This document shows, in pieces, positions 8,053 through 15,432 of a DNA stretch of 64,000 bases; position 1 is the stretch's first letter; every line of letters begins with the position of its first letter. The DNA is taken from positions 62,001 to 126,000 of the forward strand of contig NZ_ANNV01000101.1 of NCBI RefSeq assembly GCF_000346755.1, given 5' to 3'. Origin of the DNA: Pseudomonas sp. CBZ-4 (GTDB taxonomy: Bacteria > Pseudomonadota > Gammaproteobacteria > Pseudomonadales > Pseudomonadaceae). The notes under the pieces were generated by a model. The model saw only the letters and a program-made list of their open reading frames with translations, did no database searches and was not told the origin of the DNA. The position numbers were made by a program, and so were the translations under genes.

Positions 8053-9286
8053 TCACAAACTCCACCTGCGCAGGCTGACGCTTCATCAGCACCTTGCCGT
8101 TGCGGATCGAGTACAGCGGCAGGCCCTGGCTGCGAATCACTTCATAGTCGCTGTCTGCCGAGAGGATCAACAGGTTGGCCGGCCGCCCCGGCTCCAGGCC
8201 GTAGCGCTCGCCCAGGGCCATGGCCTTGGCGCTGTTATCGGTGACCAGGTCGAGGGCGCTTTGCAAGGTGCGGTAGCCGAGCATATGGCAGATATGCAAG
8301 CCGGCTTCGAGCACCCGCAGGATGTTGCCGTTACCCAGTGGGTACCAGGGATCGACGATGGAGTCCTGGCCAAAGCACACGTTCATGCCCGCTTCGAGCA
8401 GCTCGTTGACGCGGGTCACGCCGCGGCGTTTCGGGAAGCTGTCAAAGCGGCCTTGCAGGTGGATGCTCTCGGTCGGGCAGGAGACGAAGCTGATGCCGGA
8501 ATGCCCCAGCAAGCGAAACAGCTTGGCGCAGTAGGCATTGTCGTAGGAACCCATGGCCGTGGTGTGGCTGGCGGTGACGCGCGCGCCCATGCCTCGGCTG
8601 CGGGCTTCTTCGGCGAGCACTTCAAGAAAGCGTGAGTGCGGGTCGTCGGTTTCGTCGCAATGCACATCCACCAGGCAACCGGTACGCTCGGCCAGGTCCA
8701 TCAGGAACTTCACCGAACTGACGCCCTGGTCGCGGGTGTATTCAAAGTGCGGGATGCCGCCGACCACATCGGCGCCCAGGCGGATGGCTTCCTCCATCAG
8801 CTCGCGGCCGTTGCGGTAGGACTCGATGCCTTCCTGGGGGAAGGCGACGATTTGCAGGTCGATCAGGTGCGTGCTTTCCTCGCGCACTTCCAGCATGGCC
8901 TTCAGCGCCGTGAGGTTGGGGTCGGTGACATCGACGTGGGTGCGCACATGCTGGATGCCGTGGGCGGCGAGGGCCTGGATGGTTTGCTTGGCGCGGGCCT
9001 TGGTGTCTGCAAAGGTGATAGTGGCTTTGCGCTCGCCCCAGCACTCGATGCCCTCGAACAAGGTCCCGCTCATGTTCCAGCGTGGCTCGCCGGCGGTGAG
9101 GGTGGCGTCGAGGTGGATATGGGGCTCGACGAAGGGCGGGATCACCAGGTTGCCGGCGGCGTCGAGGTCGTCAGCTTGAAGCTCCGGCACGGTTGTTTGT
9201 GGGGTGATGCTGGCAATCCTGCCGTGTTCCAGGTGCAGATCATGCAGGCCTTCACGGTTGCGCAGGCGGGCATTGATGATGTGCAT
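8045..9286 (-). CDS. codA: Cytosine-deaminase-like amidohydrolase (CodA family)
   Basis: From the ATG at 9286 the product has 413 residues, close to E. coli CodA (427). I reject a 28-residue upstream extension because it reads through a hairpin. Metal and substrate motifs of CodA are present: VEPHIHLDATLTAGEP, HCDETDD, TASHTTAMGSY and HLQGRFDSFPKRRG. In E. coli CodA the active-site loop reads GHDDVFDPWYPLG; here it is GQDSIVDPWYPLG, so the His before the metal Asp is Gln and the next Asp is Ser. The enzyme should deaminate a pyrimidine or related ring in the cytoplasm, but its preferred substrate may differ from cytosine. Confidence 0.85.
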   Translation of the reverse strand: MHIINARLRNREGLHDLHLEHGRIASITPQTTVPELQADDLDAAGNLVIPPFVEPHIHLDATLTAGEPRWNMSGTLFEGIECWGERKATITFADTKARAKQTIQALAAHGIQHVRTHVDVTDPNLTALKAMLEVREESTHLIDLQIVAFPQEGIESYRNGRELMEEAIRLGADVVGGIPHFEYTRDQGVSSVKFLMDLAERTGCLVDVHCDETDDPHSRFLEVLAEEARSRGMGARVTASHTTAMGSYDNAYCAKLFRLLGHSGISFVSCPTESIHLQGRFDSFPKRRGVTRVNELLEAGMNVCFGQDSIVDPWYPLGNGNILRVLEAGLHICHMLGYRTLQSALDLVTDNSAKAMALGERYGLEPGRPANLLILSADSDYEVIRSQGLPLYSIRNGKVLMKRQPAQVEFVIS

Positions 9287-9343
9287 GGGCAAGTTCCTCT
9301 TCGGCGGTGGCAAGCCACGACTGTACGGGAGCCAGGCATAAAA

Positions 9344-9366
9344 AAACCACCGCAAGGGTGGCTTTT
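9344..9366 (-). terminator. Terminator downstream of queD
   Basis: CCACC (9347-9351) and GGTGG (9357-9361) pair. In the leftward direction the stem is followed by a run of seven T. It lies 14 bases past the queD stop. Confidence 0.82.
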
Positions 9367-9379
9367 TCACAGCGTTGCT

Positions 9380-9736
9380 TCACTCACCGCGATAGATGCA
9401 ACCGCTGGTGCAGGTCTCGTGGATACGAATCGCACTGAGTTCCGGCAGCAGGGGTTTCAATTCGGTCCAGATCCACTTGGCCAGCACTTCGCTGGTAGGG
9501 TTTTCCAGGCCGGGGATGTCGTTGAGGTAGTTGTGGTCGAGGCGCTCATACAGCGGCTTGAAAATCGCCTTGATCTCCGAGAAGTCGCGAATCCAGCCGG
9601 TATGGGGGTCGAGGTCGCCGCTCAGGTGGATGGCCACCTTGAACGAATGCCCATGCAGGCGCCCGCATTTATGGCCGTCCGGCACGTGCGGCAGGCGGTG
9701 GGCGGACTCGAAAGTAAATTCCTTGAAGATTTCCAC
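9380..9736 (-). CDS. queD: 6-carboxy-5,6,7,8-tetrahydropterin synthase (QueD)
   Basis: The product has 118 residues, the family length. It makes 6-carboxytetrahydropterin from dihydroneopterin triphosphate in the queuosine/7-deazaguanine pathway. Zinc ligands are visible as FESAHRLP and GRLHGHSF, the latter preceded by the catalytic Cys in [17 protein letters not shown] is conserved near the end. It starts with GTG at 9734-9736. The first 15 bases of the gene are the prophage attachment core, so the reading frame is intact, but everything upstream (promoter, leader, ribosome site) now comes from the prophage. Confidence 0.95.
   Translation of the reverse strand: MEIFKEFTFESAHRLPHVPDGHKCGRLHGHSFKVAIHLSGDLDPHTGWIRDFSEIKAIFKPLYERLDHNYLNDIPGLENPTSEVLAKWIWTELKPLLPELSAIRIHETCTSGCIYRGE
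9722..9736. other. attL core (15-bp direct repeat)
   Basis: CTTGAAGATTTCCAC here is identical to 63918-63932. It forms codons 1-5 of queD (antisense). Flanking bases differ, so the crossover lies within these 15 bp. Confidence 0.9.
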
Positions 9737-9791
9737 GGTATAACCTGTAGGGCAGGGTTTTAAAGGGCTCTGTGCGATTGTCAGATTTTGG

Positions 9792-9810
9792 TGTACTGAT
9801 CAATGTACTG
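9792..9810. other. Candidate integrase arm sites, left
   Basis: TGTACTG at 9792-9798 and again at 9804-9810, direct and 12 bp apart, near the end of the alpA-like gene. The same paired motif is found beside attR at 63779-63796, as expected for arm-type Int or excisionase sites. Confidence 0.55.
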
Positions 9811-10012
9811 ATTGGTCGTTGCTGGGCGTTGTTGATGTCATCCATTCAGCAATTGCCGATTGGCGCCAGGCGACCGAATTGGGGCCTATTCTAACCTGTT
9901 TTGGGAATGTGCCCTCCCTGATACGCCGATAAACTGTATTTCGGCCCAGGCCCGTGGTGTAAAGCACCTCGTCGAGGCGAAGGAAGCGATCAATTTTTTC
10001 TGCTGCTGCCAT
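9800..10012 (-). CDS. AlpA-family transcriptional regulator / excisionase candidate
   Basis: This 70-residue protein carries the AlpA/MerR-like helix-turn-helix: FLRLDEVLYTTGLGRNTVYRRIREGTFPKQVRIG, then VAWRQSAIAEWM. Such proteins activate phage integrase genes or act as excision factors. It is the last gene of the leftward operon, next to attL and overlapping the TGTACTG repeats, which fits a role in excision. Confidence 0.82.
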   Translation of the reverse strand: MAAAEKIDRFLRLDEVLYTTGLGRNTVYRRIREGTFPKQVRIGPNSVAWRQSAIAEWMTSTTPSNDQSVH

Positions 10013-10074
10013 GTTGATTCTCCGTGCCGCGGGCGGCGTGAGTCAATGAGCCGCGCTGGGCGGCAGAAGGTGGG

Positions 10075-10569
10075 TTATTGAGCGACCTTGGCGAGTACTG
10101 CGTCCGCAACCTTCATCGCTGCCTGGGCGTCGCTGACGTAGGCCGGGTCGAAACCGCCGCAAAGGTGGATGGTTGCTTGGCAGGCCCGCAAGTTCTCGCG
10201 GTTTAGCCTCAGTGCGGAGACGAGCTCTTCGTGCAGCTCACGTTCTTCCCGTCCGATATCCCAGAAGCGCTGGCCCCAGTGTTCGGCCGGCGGCGGGTTG
10301 GTGTTCTGGGCACCCATGGCTAGGGCACCGACAATCGCGTCACACAGGTCGCGCTTGTAGGCGTTGTCGCCGTCGATGCTCAGGCCGCGCCGACGCAGCG
10401 CGCTGACCACCTCGTTTCTATCCAGGCCCTGGTCTTCCAGGATGATGTCCCGCTCTGGCTCGCCTGGCGTGACGATGACCAGGGCAAGCTTGGCGCCAGG
10501 CGGGCAGTAGCCGCTGAGTTTGACCAGTGCGGCGTTGGCTGCTTCGTGGAAACGCTGAACTGCTGACAT
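10075..10569 (-). CDS. Hypothetical phage protein
   Basis: 164 residues from the ATG at 10569 (MSAVQRFHEAAN). There is an acidic middle and a helical C-terminus (DAQAAMKVADAVLAKVAQ). Cysteines are scattered without a clear metal site. The layout resembles small early proteins common in Pseudomonas prophages. Function unknown. It is part of the leftward early operon. Confidence 0.65.
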   Translation of the reverse strand: MSAVQRFHEAANAALVKLSGYCPPGAKLALVIVTPGEPERDIILEDQGLDRNEVVSALRRRGLSIDGDNAYKRDLCDAIVGALAMGAQNTNPPPAEHWGQRFWDIGREERELHEELVSALRLNRENLRACQATIHLCGGFDPAYVSDAQAAMKVADAVLAKVAQ

Positions 10570-10618
10570 AGGAATACCTCGCCCGCCGCTCACCGGCAGG
10601 CATGTAGGGGGATTGGGT

Positions 10619-10942
10619 TTAGGGAAGCGTGCTGCCGATTTGTGCTGCTACGACGGTGATTGCTTGGCGGAGCGCTCCGCCTCGATCCGCGTCGTCGGTC
10701 CAGCCGATGTTCTCGCCGAAGCCTCGACGCTCGACCATCACGTACTGCAGGTTGGTGAACCAGAGGATGCTGAGCTGAAGCACGACCGATACGCGCAAGG
10801 CCTGGGCATCATCACTGAGTGGCTGCCATTGCTCCCGGCCAGATTCTGGATCGTCGTAGTAGAAGGCGTCGCTGCCGTGCCGATACTCCAGTTCGAAGCC
10901 CATGGCCTTGGCTGACAGCTTTAGCAGCTCATTGTTGGTCAT
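10619..10942 (-). CDS. Hypothetical phage protein
   Basis: 107 residues. The central part (SDDAQALRVSVVLQLSILWF) is mildly hydrophobic but not a clear membrane helix. The start overlaps the stop of the upstream gene by ATGA, showing translational coupling. This 'LSAKAMGFELEYR' type is frequent in Pseudomonas phage early regions. No function assigned. Confidence 0.7.
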   Translation of the reverse strand: MTNNELLKLSAKAMGFELEYRHGSDAFYYDDPESGREQWQPLSDDAQALRVSVVLQLSILWFTNLQYVMVERRGFGENIGWTDDADRGGALRQAITVVAAQIGSTLP

Positions 10943-11304
10943 GGCGTCACCAGGTTTTCAGCCTGCAGTTCGGCATGGAGTTCGGCGGCCAGGCCAACCG
11001 GCCACCAGTAGCGCGCACGCTGATAATCGGGATAACTCTCTTCGCGAATCACCAGGCCTTTGCGCCGAAGGGCCTTGAAGATGCTCAGCACTGACGGTGC
11101 AGATGTGCCCAGGCGGTGCGCAACCTGATAGCTCAGCCCCCCCATGCCGAAGACGCAGGCCACGTCACCAAGAGCGATCTTTCGGAGGTCTTCCTGGTGC
11201 AGATACGCTTGCTTATCAAGATATTTATAGGCGTTTTGGCGACCGATCTGACGCAGCTCATCGAAGACGCTCTGCTGCTTTTCTGTGAGCTTCACAGTTT
11301 CCAT
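10939..11304 (-). CDS. Winged-helix-like DNA-binding protein, putative
   Basis: 121 residues. LSYQVAHRLGTSAPSVLSIFKALRRKGLVIREES reads as a winged helix: helix, turn, recognition helix and wing. The C-terminus (RARYWWPVGLAAELHAE) is typical of phage transcription factors of this class. It is coupled by ATGA to the next gene. A perfect palindrome, GCCGCTATAGCGGC, lies just upstream (11321-11334). Confidence 0.65.
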   Translation of the reverse strand: METVKLTEKQQSVFDELRQIGRQNAYKYLDKQAYLHQEDLRKIALGDVACVFGMGGLSYQVAHRLGTSAPSVLSIFKALRRKGLVIREESYPDYQRARYWWPVGLAAELHAELQAENLVTP

Positions 11305-11388
11305 GGGCGCACTCGTCCTTGCCGCTATAGCGGCTGACTTTGAAGGGGGAGGGGTTACAGGTTTTGCGGGTGGAGTACGGATGTACTC

Positions 11389-11964
11389 TTATGAGGCTGG
11401 TGCTGCCGCTTTGAGCTCGGCCATCGCGTTCTGTCGCCAGTTGGCCGTGTCTTTCAGATAATGGCCGAGCATCCAGTAGATGGTTACGGCTTGCTCATCC
11501 TCGGCTTTCCTGGCGATCTGGTGCCCCATCAAGCGCAATGCTTGGGCGGTGTGGATATGCTGAAAGCACATCTGGCCCAGAATCCAACGAAGTTCCGAGG
11601 TCAGTTCAGGCACCACTGCTACCGGATTCTCCTGGTGCTGGGCCGCCGTACTCTCGGTATTTACGCGCTCGATATAGGCCGGCAGCAGTGTCGGCGGGAA
11701 AGTGTCTTCCCACGGCTTTACGTTGCGCTTTGCCGAGTCCTGGAGCTGAGCCACATGTCTTACCAGTTCACGCACAAGGCCTGACCAGTCCGTCACGTCG
11801 TAGAACTTGCAGAGCACTGAGTCCGGCTTAGGCTGGCTGGCATGCTCAGTGATGATCCGCTCCAAATCCTCGAACTCCACATAGCGCCCATCGCTGATAG
11901 GAATCATGTCCGCGCACCCCTCATTGGTGTCGCGATCAAGGTCGTAGCGCATTATTTCGTTCAT
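11389..11964 (-). CDS. Hypothetical phage protein
   Basis: 191 residues, largely helical, with no signal or membrane segment. Starts at ATG 11964 and overlaps the upstream gene by ATGA. Not recognised. It lies in the run of small leftward genes between the DGR and attL. Confidence 0.65.
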   Translation of the reverse strand: MNEIMRYDLDRDTNEGCADMIPISDGRYVEFEDLERIITEHASQPKPDSVLCKFYDVTDWSGLVRELVRHVAQLQDSAKRNVKPWEDTFPPTLLPAYIERVNTESTAAQHQENPVAVVPELTSELRWILGQMCFQHIHTAQALRLMGHQIARKAEDEQAVTIYWMLGHYLKDTANWRQNAMAELKAAAPAS

Positions 11965-12272
11965 ACAGCCTCCATCGTTACCAGATCATGGGCATTCACA
12001 ACCGTCATGCCGAGGCGTTCGGCTATCAGGACTTCCAAGCGGGCGCCCTTTGAATGCTCCCAGCCGGGAAGGGTGGCCACGGTGTCGCAGTCCATCAGGG
12101 CGGCAATGTCGCGGCGCATGCAGTCGTTCCAAGTGCCGCCGTCGGGGTTGAGTTCGGCGGGGCTGGTGACGGTGTGCCCGCCAGCGCGCAGGTTGGTGGT
12201 CATGGCGTGGAAGGCGGCGAAGTTGAGGCCGGGCAGGCCGGTCATGGGGCCGCTGAGGTAGATGCGCTTCAT
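11961..12272 (-). CDS. DUF4406 / nucleoside 2-deoxyribosyltransferase-like protein
   Basis: 103 residues. It begins YLSGPMTGLPGLNFAAFH, then HTVTSPAEL and MRRDIAALMDCDTVATLPGW, the core of the DUF4406 Rossmann-like fold related to deoxyribosyltransferases. SGPMTG is the phosphate/nucleoside-binding loop. Common in phages, possibly in nucleotide or host-defence metabolism. Coupled by ATGA on both sides. Confidence 0.82.
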   Translation of the reverse strand: MKRIYLSGPMTGLPGLNFAAFHAMTTNLRAGGHTVTSPAELNPDGGTWNDCMRRDIAALMDCDTVATLPGWEHSKGARLEVLIAERLGMTVVNAHDLVTMEAV

Positions 12273-12706
12273 GCTGCCTCCTTTTGCTCTTGCGGCTTGC
12301 CGATCAAGCCCAGGCGCACGCCTTCATCGCGAACAATCAAGATGTCGTCGCCATAGCCCCATGGATTCTCGAAACCGTTATCCATCACGGGCTGGAAATA
12401 CCCGTAGCGCATCATCTTCCCGCTGAGAACGAACGCACCAATAGACCCGACCAGGCTCTTCAGGGTGCCCCCATGCGAGAAGCCATCCCACGGGCCTTCC
12501 CTCGTAACGTTGATGCGGTCCCCGGTGTAGTCATCGAACAGCCAGACGATGTTGCGGCGCCCATTGAGAGCGAGGTATGCATCGTGCCCGGCGCCCTTGT
12601 TACGAAAGAAGCACCGGCCGCAGTTGGCGATCACCCTTAGGAATTCGTTCGCGGCGATGATCCGGTCCAGGCGCTGGTGGCCGATGGTTTTGTTTTCTGT
12701 AGGCAT
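12269..12706 (-). CDS. Hypothetical phage protein
   Basis: 145 residues from the ATG at 12706, which has an AAGGA ribosome site. A much longer frame extends to 13276, but that part is antisense-frame noise over the reverse transcriptase. The middle (IVWLFDDYTGDRINVTREGPW) is strand-rich. No family recognised. Confidence 0.65.
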   Translation of the reverse strand: MPTENKTIGHQRLDRIIAANEFLRVIANCGRCFFRNKGAGHDAYLALNGRRNIVWLFDDYTGDRINVTREGPWDGFSHGGTLKSLVGSIGAFVLSGKMMRYGYFQPVMDNGFENPWGYGDDILIVRDEGVRLGLIGKPQEQKEAA

Positions 12707-12782
12707 GGGGAGTCCTTGCCGGGCCATGCCCGGGCGGTGGAGTGGGTTTATAATCGTGGCTCGACGCGAAACGGTGGCTGCG

Positions 12783-12980
12783 ATGATCACGAAAACTGAT
12801 GTAGAAGCGATACGCCTTATCGGCGATGAGGTTGTCCGACTGCTTAGTCTTCCTGATGACAGGCTTGATGCTGAGGCCGCAGAAGGGCTTAGGTTGATTG
12901 CTGATCTGGCTCGGTGGCACGACCTTGCGTACGGGCCTGCGCCTCGCGCTTCTGGTAGGTCTTGGTCATCGCCGCGTTGA
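12783..12980 (+). CDS. Possible small protein, opposite strand, tail-to-tail with the RT gene
   Basis: 65 residues from the ATG at 12783. The first 50 (VEAIRLIGDEVVRLL, then GLRLIADLARWHDLAYG) look like a real amphipathic helical protein of the kind clustered at 24.8-25.7 kb. The end overlaps the reverse transcriptase 3' end antisense. The overlap and reversed direction make it uncertain; it may be a fragment left when the DGR was acquired. Confidence 0.35.
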   Translation: MITKTDVEAIRLIGDEVVRLLSLPDDRLDAEAAEGLRLIADLARWHDLAYGPAPRASGRSWSSPR

Positions 12981-14103
12981 CTGTGTTGCCGCGCCTCAGC
13001 ACGACATTCGCCAAGGCGGCACGGTCCTTCTGGCTGTGGCTGGCCTGGCTGAGCAGGCCAAAGTAGCTGTTGGCGGTCTCGCGCAGGTCCTCGGCAGGTG
13101 CTGCAGCTGTTCGCTCCAACGCCTGGGCCAGTGACCGCTTGCGGGTGGTTCGGCGCCAGGGCTTGATGACGTGCCCAACGAAGTCGACGCCGCGATCCAC
13201 GGGTTGCAGGATGGTCTTGGTCGGGTTGAGCTTGGCGCCGAGCCTGGGCAAGAACGCCTCGACCTCGGCCAGCCACTGGTTGAGCTGCTGCGGCGACTCA
13301 TGCAGGAACACGAAGTCGTCGACGTAGCGAATGTAGTGCTTGGCTCCCAGGCGGTGCTTAGCGAACTGGTCCAGGGCGTCGAGGTAGACGTTGGCGAAGA
13401 ACTGCGAAGACAGGTTGCCGATCGGAAGGCCGAGGTGTGCGGGCTGAGCCACCAGGCGCTTGTGCTGCGGTACTCGGTTGAACAGGTGCGCCGGGCTGCG
13501 GGTCTCGTAGTCCTCGCGCGGGTCATGCATGAGGATCTGCGTGGCCAGGGCCAGCCACCACGGCTCGGTGACCCTGGCCTCCAGCTGCTTGCGCAGCACC
13601 GCCTTGTCGATGGCGACAAAGAAGTTGGCCAGGTCGCACTTGAGGTAGAAGATCGGCTTCGACCAGTTCTGCGAGGCACTGCGGATCTTCGACTCAAGGC
13701 GCGTGGCGGCGTACAGCGTGCCGCGCCCTGGAATGCATGCGCAACTGTCCGCTATGAAGCTGGCGTAGAAGCGCGGGGCCACATGGTTGTACAGCAGGTG
13801 GTGGACGACGCGGTCCCGAAAGGCTGCTGCCCACACCTCGCGGGCTTTCGGTCGGGTAACCACGAAGCAGATAGATCGGCCTGGCCGGTAGTTGCCGGTG
13901 ACCAGGTCGTCGTGTAGCTGGATCAGGTTTCGCTCCAGGTCGATCTCGAAAGCCAGCGCGCTGTCGCTGTTGCGCTTGGTGCGCCGGCAGTCGTAATAGG
14001 CCTGGACCAGATCCTGAAACGGGTAGGGACCCAAAGTCGAATCTGCGGACGGGGCGGACACGGAGCTCGTTGTTCTTGTCGTTGTTGTTCTGATTGCCAT
14101 CAT
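12889..14103 (-). CDS. DGR reverse transcriptase
   Basis: The frame carries all main RT motifs: motif A KCDLANFF (155-162), LPIGNLSSQ (226-234) and the catalytic YVDD (260-263). The IGNxxSQ form is the signature of diversity-generating-retroelement RTs. The domain starts at YPFQDLV (about residue 27). The enzyme copies the TR RNA into cDNA, misreading adenines, for transfer into the two VRs. The only ATGs (14101-14103, 14098-14100) lie inside the TR in a different frame from the VRs. The real start may be the GTG at 14061 or the TTG at 14034, which is just beyond the TR. The order target, target, avd, TR, RT on one strand is classical. Confidence 0.95.
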   Translation of the reverse strand: MMAIRTTTTRTTSSVSAPSADSTLGPYPFQDLVQAYYDCRRTKRNSDSALAFEIDLERNLIQLHDDLVTGNYRPGRSICFVVTRPKAREVWAAAFRDRVVHHLLYNHVAPRFYASFIADSCACIPGRGTLYAATRLESKIRSASQNWSKPIFYLKCDLANFFVAIDKAVLRKQLEARVTEPWWLALATQILMHDPREDYETRSPAHLFNRVPQHKRLVAQPAHLGLPIGNLSSQFFANVYLDALDQFAKHRLGAKHYIRYVDDFVFLHESPQQLNQWLAEVEAFLPRLGAKLNPTKTILQPVDRGVDFVGHVIKPWRRTTRKRSLAQALERTAAAPAEDLRETANSYFGLLSQASHSQKDRAALANVVLRRGNTVNAAMTKTYQKREAQARTQGRATEPDQQST

Positions 14104-14143
14104 CGAAGTTCATGTTGAATGCGTTGTTGGCTGAGCGCTGCGA
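14039..14143 (-). repeat. DGR template repeat (TR)
   Basis: 105 bp, read on the minus strand. It matches VR2 over its full length and VR1 over 101 bp. Translated in the VR frame it would give SQRSANNAFNMNFDDGNQ followed by an Asn-rich stretch: ten AAC/AAT codons, the hallmark of a TR, because each can be rewritten at two adenines. The GC-rich 3' part (CTCCGTGTCCGCCCCGTCC) is invariant and is the likely initiation-of-mutagenic-homing block. It overlaps the 5' end of the RT open frame. Confidence 0.96.
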
Positions 14144-14315
14144 CCTATCGTGCTATCTACGTCGCCGAGCCGAAGGCATAGCCGATCAGCAAGGAAACTG
14201 CGCGAGACCTGCCCGGACGCTTTAGACCGGCGGTATCTCTTGTGCGCATGGCGGTGACCTACCAGGTCAGCGGCACGACCAGATTCAATTCGCACAGACC
14301 AGAAAGCCGTAACCT

Positions 14316-14672
14316 TCAGGTAGCGGGCGCGGTTGGGGTAGAGCGTTTCCAGGCGTTGGCTTGCTTGCCGACGGAGGCAGTCACCTCTATCGCCTTGGCA
14401 TGCTGTTCGACACTGATGAATCGGCTGTCCTTGAATAGGCGCATCAGGAACTCGACCACTTGAACCCTCTCAACCAACAGGGTCAGGTGTGGCCGCTTGT
14501 CCTGTGTTGCGTTTGCACGGGCGATCAGCATCACTACCTCGATGCATTCGTCGATCACTCGCTTTCCCAGCGATTGCTTGAGGTCTCGCGGGATGCTGCG
14601 GGTCAGGGTGGTTGCCATGTGCAAAAGACCCATGGCGGCCCGGTAGATCGACAGATCGGTGTGCATTCCCAT
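14316..14672 (-). CDS. avd: Avd-like accessory variability determinant
   Basis: 118 residues, almost all helical, with SIPRDLKQSLGKRVIDECIE and VERVQVVEFLMRLFKD typical of the four-helix-bundle Avd / 23S-intervening-sequence protein family. Avd forms a basic pentamer that binds the RT and the TR-containing RNA. The ATG at 14672 has a GGAG site. It lies between the first target gene and the TR, the normal place. Confidence 0.92.
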   Translation of the reverse strand: MGMHTDLSIYRAAMGLLHMATTLTRSIPRDLKQSLGKRVIDECIEVVMLIARANATQDKRPHLTLLVERVQVVEFLMRLFKDSRFISVEQHAKAIEVTASVGKQANAWKRSTPTAPAT

Positions 14673-14700
14673 TGCGGTACAGCTCCATTTGAAAAAGCAA

Positions 14701-14718
14701 CCGGCCGCACGCGGCCGG
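14701..14718 (-). other. GC-rich hairpin downstream of VR1
   Basis: CCGGCCGC and GCGGCCGG are perfect 8-bp arms separated by two bases, 15 bases past the VP1 stop and 30 bases from the end of VR1. A short T-rich stretch follows leftward. Similar 8-bp cruciform hairpins next to VRs enhance homing in the Bordetella phage DGR; here it may also terminate transcription. Confidence 0.7.
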
Positions 14719-14732
14719 ATTAAATAAGCGAA

Positions 14733-15353
14733 TTAATCAATAAGCTCGCTGCGGACGGGGCGGACACGGAGCTCGTAGCTCTTGCCGAGGCTGCTCTGAG
14801 TGCCATCACCGAAGGTCATGTAGAATGCGTTGTCGGCTGAGCGCTGCGAACTCGACCAGTACCAGGTGTCACGGAAGGCTTCGGCGCCACCTTCTTGGAG
14901 GGCGGTGTGCACGGTTTGCAGCGGGTCTTCTGCGCTGTACAACTGGCCCACCGGTTCGCTGTGCGGGTTGTCACCGTTGCGCGAGTTCTCCCAGTTCTCT
15001 TCGGTGGTCGGCTTGAAGTGGCGGTATTGCAGCTCCTGCACGTCGCGGGCTGGGATCGCCCAGTCGGTGAGGCCTTCGATATTCAGGGCGAGCACCTTCG
15101 CCGCCAGCTCACTGCCTGCCGCCGCCATGGCCTGGGTGTTGGCCAAGCTGTCGGTGAAGCTGTCGGCGCCTTCGATCTTCTCGCCGTACTCGCCCCACTT
15201 ACCGACCAGCTCATGCGATGCGCTGGCGGTGATGTGAAGGGAGCGCTTGCCGGTGGCTGGGTCGCGGGTAATGCCGGTGACGAAACCGCCGCCGTAGGCC
15301 TGGCCGATGGCCGGGGTGGTCACTGCCGGTGCTGCTTTCTCAACTGCGGACAT
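14733..15353 (-). CDS. DGR target protein 1 (variable protein, C-type-lectin/DUF1566-like)
   Basis: 206 residues from the ATG at 15353, chosen for its AGAGGA site 7 bases upstream (an in-frame ATG 27 bases earlier lacks one). The N-terminus (GQAYGGGFVTGITRDPATGKRS) is strand-rich. The C-terminal part has the CLec/DUF1566 signature WYWSSSQRSADNAF and ends ELRVRPVR, with VR1 in the last 40 residues. It lacks a signal peptide and lies in the early leftward operon, not with the tail genes. It probably displays a diversified binding surface; the ligand is unknown. Confidence 0.92.
   Translation of the reverse strand: MSAVEKAAPAVTTPAIGQAYGGGFVTGITRDPATGKRSLHITASASHELVGKWGEYGEKIEGADSFTDSLANTQAMAAAGSELAAKVLALNIEGLTDWAIPARDVQELQYRHFKPTTEENWENSRNGDNPHSEPVGQLYSAEDPLQTVHTALQEGGAEAFRDTWYWSSSQRSADNAFYMTFGDGTQSSLGKSYELRVRPVRSELID
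14749..14849 (-). repeat. DGR variable repeat 1 (VR1)
   Basis: Aligned base by base with the TR, 12 positions differ and all 12 are adenines in the TR (sense strand): AAC to GAC, TAC, ACC, AGC three times, CTC, TAC; GAT to GGT; AAT to ACT; GAC to GGC. The GC-rich end and the 5' flank are identical. Confidence 0.96.
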
Positions 15354-15378
15354 GGTGCTTCCTCTTTTCGAAGGCAAC

Positions 15379-15397
15379 AAAAAAGGCGCTGTGCGCC
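15379..15397 (-). terminator. Terminator after DGR target gene 2
   Basis: GGCGC and GCGCC around three bases, followed leftward by six T. It lies 36 bases past the VP2 stop and before the VP1 ribosome site, and may double as the VR2-side hairpin. Confidence 0.8.
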
Positions 15398-15432
15398 CTG
15401 GTGTGCCGGATCAAGAACGAATGGATGAAGGA

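Noticed and set aside
9287..9370. 28-residue N-terminal extension of the CodA-like protein
   Set aside because: It crosses the queD terminator hairpin and has no counterpart in CodA; the ATG at 9286 gives the family length.
12707..13276. N-terminal extension of the 145-residue gene ending at 12269
   Set aside because: The extension lies over the RT gene in another frame and is Arg/Ala/Pro-rich noise; the ATG at 12706 has a good ribosome site.
13694..14113. Leftward frame starting MNFDDGNQNNND
   Set aside because: It is the DGR template repeat read in the target frame and then out-of-frame RT sequence; a TR is not translated this way.
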